Position numbers and translations under genes: made by a program. DNA of 5,269 nt from Phenylobacterium sp. Lineage in GTDB: Bacteria; Pseudomonadota; Alphaproteobacteria; Caulobacterales; Caulobacteraceae. The stretch spans positions 1-5,269 of the forward strand of contig JAQGIJ010000595.1 in NCBI GenBank assembly GCA_028291285.1. Reading direction: 5' to 3'. This document shows positions 1 to 5,269 of this stretch, piece after piece (position 1 is the stretch's first letter; each line of letters opens with the position of its first letter). The notes under the pieces are model-generated. The model did no database searches, was not told the DNA's origin, and was given only the letters and a program-made list of their open reading frames with translations.

Positions 1-1241
1 TCATCCGGCTGAAACGCACCGGGCGGCGGCCGATCGAGGAGGTGATGAACGACGTCGCCAGCCAGGCCCAGGCGGCCGTTCCGGGGGTGGAGTTCGAAAC
101 CGCCCAGCTGATGGAGGACCTGATCGGCGACCTCACCGCGGTGCCCCAGCCGATCGAGGTGAAGCTCTACAGCGAAGACACGGCGGTCCTGCAGAGGACC
201 GGGGCCGCCGTCGCCGAGGCCATCGGCAAGGTCCCCGGCGTCACCGAGGTGAAGACCGGGATCGTCATCGCCGGCGACGGACTGCAGATCGATGTGGATC
301 CCGCCCGTGCGGAGCTGGAAGGGATCGACGCCGCCGAATCCAGCAAGCAGCTCCAGGCGCTGCTGTCCGGCTCGGTCGCCACCCAGATCCAGTCCGGCTC
401 GCGCATGGCCGATGTCCGGGTCTGGACGCCTGAGCAGGCGCGCGCGCGGATCGACCAGATCTCGGGCCTGATGCTCAAGTCCCCGGCGGACGGCCATCTG
501 TTCCCGGTCTCGCGGATCGCCAAGGTGCAGGTGATCACCGGCCAGGCGGAGATCGCCCGGGAGAACATGCGCCGCATGGATGCGGTGACCGCCCGAGTCA
601 CCGGCCGCGACACCGGATCCACCGCCATGGACGTGCAGAAGGTCGTCGCCAAGCCGGGGCTGCTCCCGGCCGGGGTCACCTTCGAGATGGGCGGCCTGTT
701 CGCCGAGCAGCAGGCCGCCTTCCGCGGCATGGCGATGGTGTTCGTGGCGGCGGTCGCGGCGGTCTTCGTGCTGCTGCTGGTGATGTACGAGAGCTTCCGC
801 ATCGCCTTCACCATCGTGCTTATGCCGCTGACGGCCGCCTCGGCCGTGGCCATCGGCCTGTGGATCAGCGGCGTGGAGCTGAACATCATGGCGCTGATGG
901 GCACGACCATGATCCTCGGCATCGCCACCGAGGTGGCGATCTTCTACTTCACCGAATACCGCAGCCTGGTGGAGGAAGGGGTCGATCCCGAGCGGGCGCT
1001 GGTCGAGGCGGGCGTGAACCGCCTGCGGCCGATCTCCATGACCACCCTGGCCGCCATCTTGGCGCTGGCGCCTCTGGCGCTGGCGCTGGGCGGCAAGGCG
1101 TCGATGGAGCGGCCGCTGGCGATCGCCATCATCTCCGGCCTGTTCGCCCAAGGCCCGCTGGTGCTCCTGGCGATGCCGGCGCTCTACCGCCTGTTCGGCG
1201 GCGCGCGAGCGGCGGAGGCGCGCGGCGCGGACGCAGATTGA
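1..1241 (+). CDS. RND efflux transporter permease, C-terminal part (5' end outside window)
   Basis: Inner-membrane proton-driven RND pump subunit, presumably working with a periplasmic adaptor and outer-membrane channel that are not in the window. The frame is open from base 3 (reading I-R-L-K-R-T) to TGA at 1239-1241, giving 412 visible residues; RND pumps usually have about 1,030, so over half is missing. Visible residues 1 to about 240 are the second periplasmic porter/docking region. Five hydrophobic segments follow at about 242-264, 267-290, 294-318, 344-364 and 371-395, matching TM8-TM12. TM10 reads GIATEVAIF, with Glu310 where AcrB has its proton-relay Lys and CusA has Glu. TM11 begins RPISMT, a recognisable RND motif. 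These features favour the CusA/CzcA-like side of the family, but positions equivalent to CusA metal-binding Met residues are not Met, so the substrate is unknown. The tail after TM12 is short, Ala-rich and acidic. The GTG at 42 and ATG at 45 are internal codons, not starts. Confidence 0.93.
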   Translation, partial: IRLKRTGRRPIEEVMNDVASQAQAAVPGVEFETAQLMEDLIGDLTAVPQPIEVKLYSEDTAVLQRTGAAVAEAIGKVPGVTEVKTGIVIAGDGLQIDVDPARAELEGIDAAESSKQLQALLSGSVATQIQSGSRMADVRVWTPEQARARIDQISGLMLKSPADGHLFPVSRIAKVQVITGQAEIARENMRRMDAVTARVTGRDTGSTAMDVQKVVAKPGLLPAGVTFEMGGLFAEQQAAFRGMAMVFVAAVAAVFVLLLVMYESFRIAFTIVLMPLTAASAVAIGLWISGVELNIMALMGTTMILGIATEVAIFYFTEYRSLVEEGVDPERALVEAGVNRLRPISMTTLAAILALAPLALALGGKASMERPLAIAIISGLFAQGPLVLLAMPALYRLFGGARAAEARGADAD

Positions 1242-1256
1242 TGATCTTCAATCTGC
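1233..1256. repeat. 24-bp near-perfect dyad across the RND stop codon
   Basis: The arms GCAGATTGA (1233-1241) and TCAATCTGC (1248-1256) are exact reverse complements around the six bases TGATCT. The inner GATC also pairs, so 22 of 24 positions are symmetric and only one T/T pair breaks the dyad. The left arm contains the last bases of the RND gene including its TGA, and the right arm opens the 81-base gap before the PepSY gene. It is AT-richer than its surroundings, and no T-run follows, so it is not a canonical intrinsic terminator. It could be an operator for a dimeric regulator controlling the PepSY/two-component genes, or an mRNA hairpin affecting stability of the RND 3' end. I found no convincing -35/-10 pair in the gap, so operator function is inference. 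Confidence 0.5.
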
Positions 1257-1322
1257 AGGACATGCCCGCCAGAGGGGGGCGGTGGGATGATGCGATCGGT
1301 GGGGCTTTAGAGGTAGTTACAG

Positions 1323-1640
1323 ATGAAATTTGCACTGACCCTGCCGATGTGCGTGATCGCGCTCGGCGCAGCGAGCGCCGCCTTCGCCGCGCCCGCGGGC
1401 AAGTACGCCGGCCAGGAACTGGCGCCGCAGGCCAAGATCAGCCTCAGCCAGGCCCAGGCGATCGCGATGAAGGCGCGTCCCGGCAAGATCACCGACAAGG
1501 AGCTCGAGAAGGAAGGCGGCGGCAGCGGCCTGCGCTATTCCTTCGACATCACCAGCCAGACCGTGAAGTACGAAGTCGGCGTCGACGCCCAGACGGGCAA
1601 GGTGCTCGAGAACAAACGCGAAGGGCCGCATCCGGATTGA
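1323..1640 (+). CDS. Small secreted PepSY-domain protein
   Basis: A 105-residue protein predicted to be periplasmic. Residues 1-22 form a signal peptide: Lys2, a hydrophobic stretch, then AFA|AP, fitting signal peptidase I cleavage after residue 22 or 23. Residues about 39-102 match a single PepSY domain: a helix with SLSQAQAIAMKA, then strands ending in YEVGVDAQTGKVLENK, the usual PepSY C-terminal signature. PepSY domains occur in peptidase propeptides and in small envelope proteins, often beside two-component systems, where they are thought to inhibit or modulate a partner. The ATG is supported by AGAGG at 1309-1313, nine bases upstream. The gene sits 81 bases after the RND gene and 53 bases before the response regulator on the same strand, suggesting an accessory role for the pump or the sensor kinase (inference). 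The only Cys is in the signal peptide; the mature part has one His near the C-terminus. No enzymatic activity is expected. Confidence 0.88.
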   Translation: MKFALTLPMCVIALGAASAAFAAPAGKYAGQELAPQAKISLSQAQAIAMKARPGKITDKELEKEGGGSGLRYSFDITSQTVKYEVGVDAQTGKVLENKREGPHPD

Positions 1641-1647
1641 CCCTCGC

Positions 1648-1673
1648 GGCGGGCGGCTTCACGGCCGCCCGCC
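1648..1673 (+). terminator. GC hairpin between PepSY and regulator genes (weak terminator or attenuator)
   Basis: GGCGGGCGGC (1648-1657) and GCCGCCCGCC (1664-1673) form a perfect 10-bp stem around the loop TTCACG. The stem starts seven bases after the PepSY stop. It is followed by CTTGAAGG and not by a T-tract, so it is unlikely to be an efficient intrinsic terminator. It ends about ten bases before the AGGA (1683-1686) that serves the response regulator, and so lies within or next to the ribosome landing zone. Likely roles are partial termination, protection of the upstream mRNA end, or damping of regulator translation. The stem is read directly from the sequence; the function is inferred. 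Confidence 0.4.
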
Positions 1674-1693
1674 CTTGAAGGCAGGATGGACGC

Positions 1694-2371
1694 ATGAAGC
1701 TGCTTCTGGTCGAGGACGATGAAGAGACCGCCGCCTACCTGAGGCGCGGCCTGTCCGAGGCCGGCCATACGGTGGACCGCGCGGCGGCGGGCCGCGACGG
1801 CCTTCTGCTGGCGGCCGGCGAAACCTACGACGTCATCGTGCTCGACCGGATGCTGCCGCAACTCGACGGCCTGGCCATCCTGCGCACCATCCGCGCCGCC
1901 GGCGTGAAGACGCCGGTGCTGCTGCTCACCGCCCTTGGCGGCATCGACGACCGGGTGGAAGGGCTGGAGGCGGGCGGCGACGATTATCTCGTCAAGCCGT
2001 TCGCCTTCGCCGAGCTGCTGGCCCGCGTGAACGCGCTCGCGCGCCGGCCGCCGACGCAGGATTCGCCGACCACCCTGCAGGTGGCGGACCTGCAGATGGA
2101 CCTGCTGAAGCGGACCGTCACCCGCCGGGGCAAGCGCATTGAGCTGCAGCCCAAGGAGTTCCAGGTGCTGGAGTTCCTGATGCGCAACGCCGGCCGGGTG
2201 GTCACCCGCACCATGCTGCTGGAGAGCGTCTGGGACTTCCACTTCGACCCGCGGACCAACATCGTCGAGACCCATGTCAGCCGGCTGCGCTCGAAGGTCG
2301 ACCGTGGGCATGAGGCGGAGCTGATCCAGACGGTGCGCGGAGCCGGCTACTGCATCCGCGGCCCGCAATGA
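1694..2371 (+). CDS. OmpR/PhoB-family response regulator
   Basis: A 225-residue cytoplasmic transcription factor of typical OmpR-family length. The receiver domain (about 1-115) has the full phosphorylation set: acidic pair Asp8-Asp9, phospho-acceptor Asp51 in VIVLDRMLP, switch Thr79 in LLLTA, and Lys101 in the LVKPF motif. The C-terminal winged-helix DNA-binding domain (about 125-222) includes LQPKEFQVLEFL, the recognition-helix region with TNIVETHVSRLRSKVD, and the closing hairpin IQTVRGAGYCI. This style resembles CusR/CopR/QseB regulators, but that does not fix the signal. AGGA at 1683-1686 lies seven bases before the ATG and supports this start. The stop overlaps the kinase start as ATGA, so the pair is translationally linked. 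The likely targets are the local RND and PepSY genes and its own operon, which is inferred from position only. Confidence 0.96.
   Translation: MKLLLVEDDEETAAYLRRGLSEAGHTVDRAAAGRDGLLLAAGETYDVIVLDRMLPQLDGLAILRTIRAAGVKTPVLLLTALGGIDDRVEGLEAGGDDYLVKPFAFAELLARVNALARRPPTQDSPTTLQVADLQMDLLKRTVTRRGKRIELQPKEFQVLEFLMRNAGRVVTRTMLLESVWDFHFDPRTNIVETHVSRLRSKVDRGHEAELIQTVRGAGYCIRGPQ
2368..2371 (+). other. ATGA stop/start overlap coupling regulator and kinase
   Basis: The ATG of the kinase (2368-2370) overlaps the TGA of the response regulator (2369-2371). I see no good Shine-Dalgarno sequence at normal spacing ahead of this ATG; the nearest purine-rich stretch, GCGGAG around 2337-2342, is about 25 bases away. 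The kinase is therefore probably translated by re-initiation after the regulator, which would hold the two proteins in a fixed ratio. Confidence 0.8.
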
Positions 2372-3741
2372 AGCTGCTTCGCTCGACCAGCCTGCGGCTG
2401 GCCGCGCTCTACACGGTGGTCTTCGCCCTGGCCGTGCTGGTCCTCGGCGCGGTCACCGTCGCGGCCACGCGGACGGCGCTGAAGCGGGAACTCGACGCGC
2501 GCATCCAGTCGGAAGCCATGGCCTTGACCAAGGAATACCAGATCGAAGGGCTGGAGGGCGTGGTGCAGGCGGTGCGCGAGCGGGACCGAACGCCCGGCGC
2601 CCTCGACTACGGCGTCGAGACCTCCGCCGGCAAGCCCATCGCGGGGCGGCTCGCCGGCGCCGTGAGCCGGGCCGGCTGGTCCACCCTGCGGGTCACCGAA
2701 GCGGACGGGGACGCCGACCAGGTGAGGGTGCTGACCCTGTCCGTCGGGGGCGGCTACCGCCTCCTGGTCGGCGAGAACATCGAGCGCATCTCGGTTCTCG
2801 ACGGGGTGGTGGTGCGCGCCTTCGGCCTGGCCTTCCTGGGCGTGATCGTGCTCGGCGCCGGCAGCGGCTTCGCGCTGAGCCGCGACGTGCACCGGCGCTT
2901 CGGCGAGATGTCGGCGGCCGCCCAGGCGATCATCGAGGGCGACCTCGCCCGGCGGATCCCGGTGCGCGGCTCCGGCGACGACCTCGACGCCCTGGCGACC
3001 ACGTTCAATCGGATGCTCGACCGGATCTCCGCCCTGATGGACAGCCTGCGCCAGGTGTCCAACGACATCGCCCACGATCTGCGCACTCCGCTCACCCGCC
3101 TGCGGCAGCGGCTGGAGGCGAGCCTTCTGACGGGGCGCGGCGAGGAGCGGGAGACCGCCATCGAGGCAGCGCTCGGCGACCTGGACGCGATCCTCGACAC
3201 CTTCGCCGCCCTGCTGCGCATCGCCCAGATCGAAGGCGGCGCGCGGCGCGCGGCCTTCCGCCAGGTCGACCTGGGGAGCATTTCGGCCGCCGTCGTCGAG
3301 GCCTTCGCGCCGTCCGCGGAGGAGGAGCGGCGGAGCCTCGGCCTGGCCGTCAAGCAGCCGGCCACGGTGGAGGGCGACCCCGAGCTGCTCACCCAGATGC
3401 TGGTGAACCTGGTCGAGAACGGGCTGCGGCACACCCCGCCCGGCTCGTCGGTCCGCGTGTCCGTCGGCCGGGGGCCGGAGGGCGCCTTCCTGTCGGTGCG
3501 CGACGACGGCCCCGGCGTTCCGGTCGAGGCGCGCGAGCATCTGTTCGACCGCTTCGTCAGGCTCGAGCGCAGCCGCTCCACCCCGGGCAGCGGGCTCGGC
3601 CTGGCTCTGGTGGCGGCGGTCGCGCGGCTGCACGACGCCTCGGTGGAGTTGATCGACGCCTCGCCCGGCCTGGAGGTGAAGGTGAGCTTCGCCGCGCCGG
3701 CGCCGTGGCGGCATGACGCCGGCCCGGTGCAGCCCTCCTAG
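2368..3741 (+). CDS. Membrane sensor histidine kinase (HAMP, HisKA, HATPase_c)
   Basis: A 457-residue inner-membrane kinase that should phosphorylate the regulator encoded just upstream. Domain order: TM1 at about 11-33; a periplasmic sensor at about 34-146; TM2 at about 147-171; HAMP at about 172-224; dimerisation/phospho-acceptor helices with His236 in NDIAHDLRTPL; then the ATP-binding domain. The ATP site has an N box with Asn351 in NLVENGLRHTPP, a G1 box DDGPGVP at 379-385, an F box around LFDRF (392-396) and a G2 box GSGLGLAL from 407. All residues needed for kinase activity are present. The HDLRTPLTRLR acceptor motif matches the kinases commonly paired with OmpR-type regulators. The periplasmic sensor contains no His and no Cys, so direct soft-metal sensing through those ligands looks unlikely. 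The last codons run into the convergent receptor gene: its stop TAG (3739-3741) shares CTAG with the stop of that gene. Confidence 0.96.
   Translation: MKLLRSTSLRLAALYTVVFALAVLVLGAVTVAATRTALKRELDARIQSEAMALTKEYQIEGLEGVVQAVRERDRTPGALDYGVETSAGKPIAGRLAGAVSRAGWSTLRVTEADGDADQVRVLTLSVGGGYRLLVGENIERISVLDGVVVRAFGLAFLGVIVLGAGSGFALSRDVHRRFGEMSAAAQAIIEGDLARRIPVRGSGDDLDALATTFNRMLDRISALMDSLRQVSNDIAHDLRTPLTRLRQRLEASLLTGRGEERETAIEAALGDLDAILDTFAALLRIAQIEGGARRAAFRQVDLGSISAAVVEAFAPSAEEERRSLGLAVKQPATVEGDPELLTQMLVNLVENGLRHTPPGSSVRVSVGRGPEGAFLSVRDDGPGVPVEAREHLFDRFVRLERSRSTPGSGLGLALVAAVARLHDASVELIDASPGLEVKVSFAAPAPWRHDAGPVQPS
3738..3741. other. CTAG shared by two convergent stop codons
   Basis: On the plus strand TAG at 3739-3741 ends the kinase. 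On the minus strand the complement of 3738-3740 is also TAG and ends the TonB-dependent receptor. The palindrome CTAG therefore supplies both stops and the genes overlap by four bases tail to tail. No noncoding space is left for a dedicated terminator, so each transcript must run into the antisense of the other gene before it ends. Confidence 0.93.
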
Positions 3742-5269
3742 AACTTGGCCTTCAGGGTGATCTGGTAATTGCGCGGCGGGAGCCGCTGGAAGACGTTCTG
3801 CCCGCCGCCGTCCGCGGAGGTCTGCGCCGGCTGATCGGTCCCCGGAATGAGCGCAGAGCCCTTAAAGGCGGTGATGTCGCTGCGGTCGGTGAGATTGATC
3901 ACCTGCGCCTCCAGGCTGTAGCGCCCGATGCGGTAAGTCACCGAAAGGTCGACCGTGTTGATGGTCGCCATCCGGCCGGTGACCGGCGAGAGGATGGCGT
4001 TCGACGCGCAGACGCCGTTCGGCGCCGAGGAGCACTTGGCCGCGATCGCCCACTGCGGGCCGATCCACTTGCTGTTGAGCGCGACGATCAGGTTGTCGTC
4101 GTCCACCAGGACGTGGTCGTGCTCGAACCGCACGCCGGCGGCGGCGGTCCAGTCGGGCACGCCGGTCAGCTGGTGGCCGTTGGAGAGCGGGTTGCTGGCG
4201 TCGTTCTTGCCGATCGCCCGGGCCCGCGACCAGTTGCCGAAGACGCTGAGGTCCTCGGTGACCAGGTAGGTGGCCTGCAGCTCGGCGCCCCGATAGATCG
4301 CGCCGCCGCTGTTGGTGTCGTAGACCTGGCCGGTCACCGCGTCGGTGAACGACTGGATCTTGTTCTTGAATTCGATGTAGTAGATGTCGCCGTCGAACGA
4401 GAACCGGCCGGCCTGGAAGACCGTGCCAAGCTGGTAGTTGGTCGACTCCTGCGGGACGATCTTGGTCTGCTCGGCGCTGCCCACATATAGGTTGCCGATC
4501 TTCGGCACGAGGAAGCCCTGGGCGTACTGGACGTAGGCCGACCAGTTCGGGTTCAGCCGGTAGTTGGCGGTGAAGAAGGGCAGGGTCTTCTTATAGGTCT
4601 GGTCGATGAACAGCGGCTGGCTGGTGCTGCCGATCAGCTCGGCGGGCGCATGCACATAAAGATCGAAATTCACCTGCTTGACGCCGGGCGTGATGGTCAG
4701 CGCCTCGGTGGGCCGCCATTCGAACTGGCCGAAGATCTGGTACTGATGCCAGCCGGAGTATTCGTCGTACTGCACGTTGAGCGGGACCTGGACATAGGCG
4801 CCGGACGGGCCGGGGAGCTTGGCCGCCTTCTGGCGGTAGTCCGGCTGCATGGTCAGCATGTCGAGGTCGTGGATAAAGCGCTTGGTGCGCGCCACCTCGT
4901 ACATCCCGCCGACGGTCAGCGTGCCGAAGTCGAGGGCCTTGGTGAACTTGAGGATGTCGCCGGTCACCCGGTAGCCGTTGAGCTTCTCGTAGCCCGGAAC
5001 GCCGGTCACCTGCAGCGCGGCGCTGTAGCCCGCGCCTGGCGCCGGATAGCTGGCCCCCGGCGTCAGGGTCACCTTGTTGGCGGAGCCGGTCGCCAGGTTG
5101 TTGGCCCCTGAGAGCGTCACGTTGTCGTAGCCGTAGCTGTAGACGGTGTTGTCGAGGCCGAAGCCGCCGCCCAGGTCGCCGGCGAGCTTGATATATTCGA
5201 AGTCGGTCTTCTTCCGCGCCCAGTTGTAGCCGTAGAAGTTCTGCTGCGTCGGGTCGTTCGACAGCGAGA
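3738..5269 (-). CDS. TonB-dependent outer-membrane receptor, C-terminal barrel (5' end outside window)
   Basis: An outer-membrane active transporter that takes up a scarce substrate using TonB/ExbBD energy. The frame stays open from the right edge (reading ...NDPTQQNFYGYNWARKKTDF) to TAG at 3738-3740, giving 509 visible residues. These cover most of the 22-strand barrel; the signal peptide, TonB box and plug are missing. Evidence is a run of alternating aromatic/polar strands such as WSAYVQYAQGF, FSFDGDIYYIEFKNKI and AELQATYLVTEDLSVFGNWS, a late NLTDRSD motif, and a C-terminal YQITLKAKF ending in Phe, the BAM recognition signal. The motifs SAYVQYAQGF, NYQLGTV and YRGAELQATY are typical of TonB-dependent siderophore/vitamin-type receptors, but nothing visible identifies the ligand. 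Two Cys eight residues apart (codons 4032-4034 and 4008-4010) sit in a probable extracellular loop. The GTG at 5118-5120 is internal, not the start. The promoter lies outside the window, so control by the neighbouring two-component system cannot be judged. Confidence 0.93.
   Translation of the reverse strand, partial: SLSNDPTQQNFYGYNWARKKTDFEYIKLAGDLGGGFGLDNTVYSYGYDNVTLSGANNLATGSANKVTLTPGASYPAPGAGYSAALQVTGVPGYEKLNGYRVTGDILKFTKALDFGTLTVGGMYEVARTKRFIHDLDMLTMQPDYRQKAAKLPGPSGAYVQVPLNVQYDEYSGWHQYQIFGQFEWRPTEALTITPGVKQVNFDLYVHAPAELIGSTSQPLFIDQTYKKTLPFFTANYRLNPNWSAYVQYAQGFLVPKIGNLYVGSAEQTKIVPQESTNYQLGTVFQAGRFSFDGDIYYIEFKNKIQSFTDAVTGQVYDTNSGGAIYRGAELQATYLVTEDLSVFGNWSRARAIGKNDASNPLSNGHQLTGVPDWTAAAGVRFEHDHVLVDDDNLIVALNSKWIGPQWAIAAKCSSAPNGVCASNAILSPVTGRMATINTVDLSVTYRIGRYSLEAQVINLTDRSDITAFKGSALIPGTDQPAQTSADGGGQNVFQRLPPRNYQITLKAKF

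Noticed and set aside
42..47. GTG/ATG as the start of the RND gene
   Set aside because: The frame is open through base 3 and encodes a plausible RND sequence (IRLKRTGRRPIEE), so these are internal codons of a gene cut by the window edge.
1280..1303. CGGTGGG direct repeat (1280-1286 and 1297-1303) as a regulator binding site
   Set aside because: The copies are 17 bases apart, not the 10-11 bases typical of OmpR-family direct repeats, and short G-rich repeats are expected by chance in this DNA.
1306..1311. TTTAGA as a -10 promoter element for the PepSY gene
   Set aside because: It overlaps the ribosome-binding site, leaves almost no leader, and has no matching -35 element.
1338..1352. Lipoprotein signal around Cys10 of the PepSY protein
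   Set aside because: LPMC lacks a small residue before Cys and lies inside the hydrophobic core; the AFA|AP site downstream fits signal peptidase I better.
860..1678. Plus-strand frame overlapping the RND 3' end and the PepSY gene
   Set aside because: Its translation is Arg/Gly/Ala-rich nonsense in an alternate frame of two recognised genes.
1535..2368. Antisense open frame opposite the PepSY and regulator genes
   Set aside because: It crosses two well-supported genes and shows no recognisable domain; high G+C explains the lack of stops.
2347..3714. Long antisense open frame opposite the histidine kinase
   Set aside because: It is a GC-rich shadow frame, low-complexity and rich in Arg, Gly, His and Gln, without domain motifs, while the plus-strand kinase has every catalytic box.
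3696..3723. Intrinsic terminator for the receptor or kinase gene
   Set aside because: The stem is only 7 bp with a 14-base loop, lies in coding sequence, has competing foldings and no T-tract on either strand.
5118..5120. GTG as the start of the TonB-dependent receptor
   Set aside because: The frame remains open to the right edge and encodes barrel-like strands, and a start here would lack a signal peptide and plug.

Overview
The window looks like high-GC proteobacterial chromosome, about two thirds G+C by eye. I infer an alphaproteobacterium, possibly Caulobacterales (Caulobacter/Phenylobacterium-like). That placement rests on overall style: a large TonB-dependent receptor, a short secreted PepSY protein and an OmpR-type two-component system in very GC-rich DNA. 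No marker gene fixes it.

Layout. (1) Positions 1-1241, plus strand: the C-terminal part of an RND-superfamily efflux pump, open at the left edge of the window. (2) An 81-base gap whose left end carries a 24-bp near-perfect dyad lying across the RND stop codon. (3) 1323-1640, plus: a 105-residue secreted PepSY-domain protein. (4) A 53-base gap holding a perfect 10-bp GC hairpin without a T-tract. (5) 1694-2371, plus: an OmpR/PhoB-family response regulator. (6) 2368-3741, plus: its membrane histidine kinase, joined to the regulator by an ATGA stop/start overlap. (7) 3738-5269, minus: the C-terminal barrel of a TonB-dependent outer-membrane receptor, running off the right edge. Its stop codon shares the palindrome CTAG with the stop of the kinase, so the two convergent genes overlap by 4 bp.

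How the parts may work together (inference). The four plus-strand genes look like one envelope-export module. An RND pump is followed by a small periplasmic PepSY protein and a two-component pair that probably controls the pump. The visible pump half has a CusA-like glutamate in TM10, but it lacks the CusA TM11 lysine and the methionine positions linked to Cu(I)/Ag(I). The kinase sensor has no His or Cys. A metal-efflux label would therefore be premature and the substrate is left open. The convergent receptor is an uptake protein, and its link to the module is positional only.

Most of the content belongs to known families. The points most worth a second look are the shared-stop convergent junction, the dyad over the RND stop, the hairpin ahead of the regulator, and the PepSY/two-component arrangement with a sensor lacking metal ligands. 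I see no RNA genes, CRISPR arrays or insertion sequences, and no gene-free stretch longer than about 80 bases.
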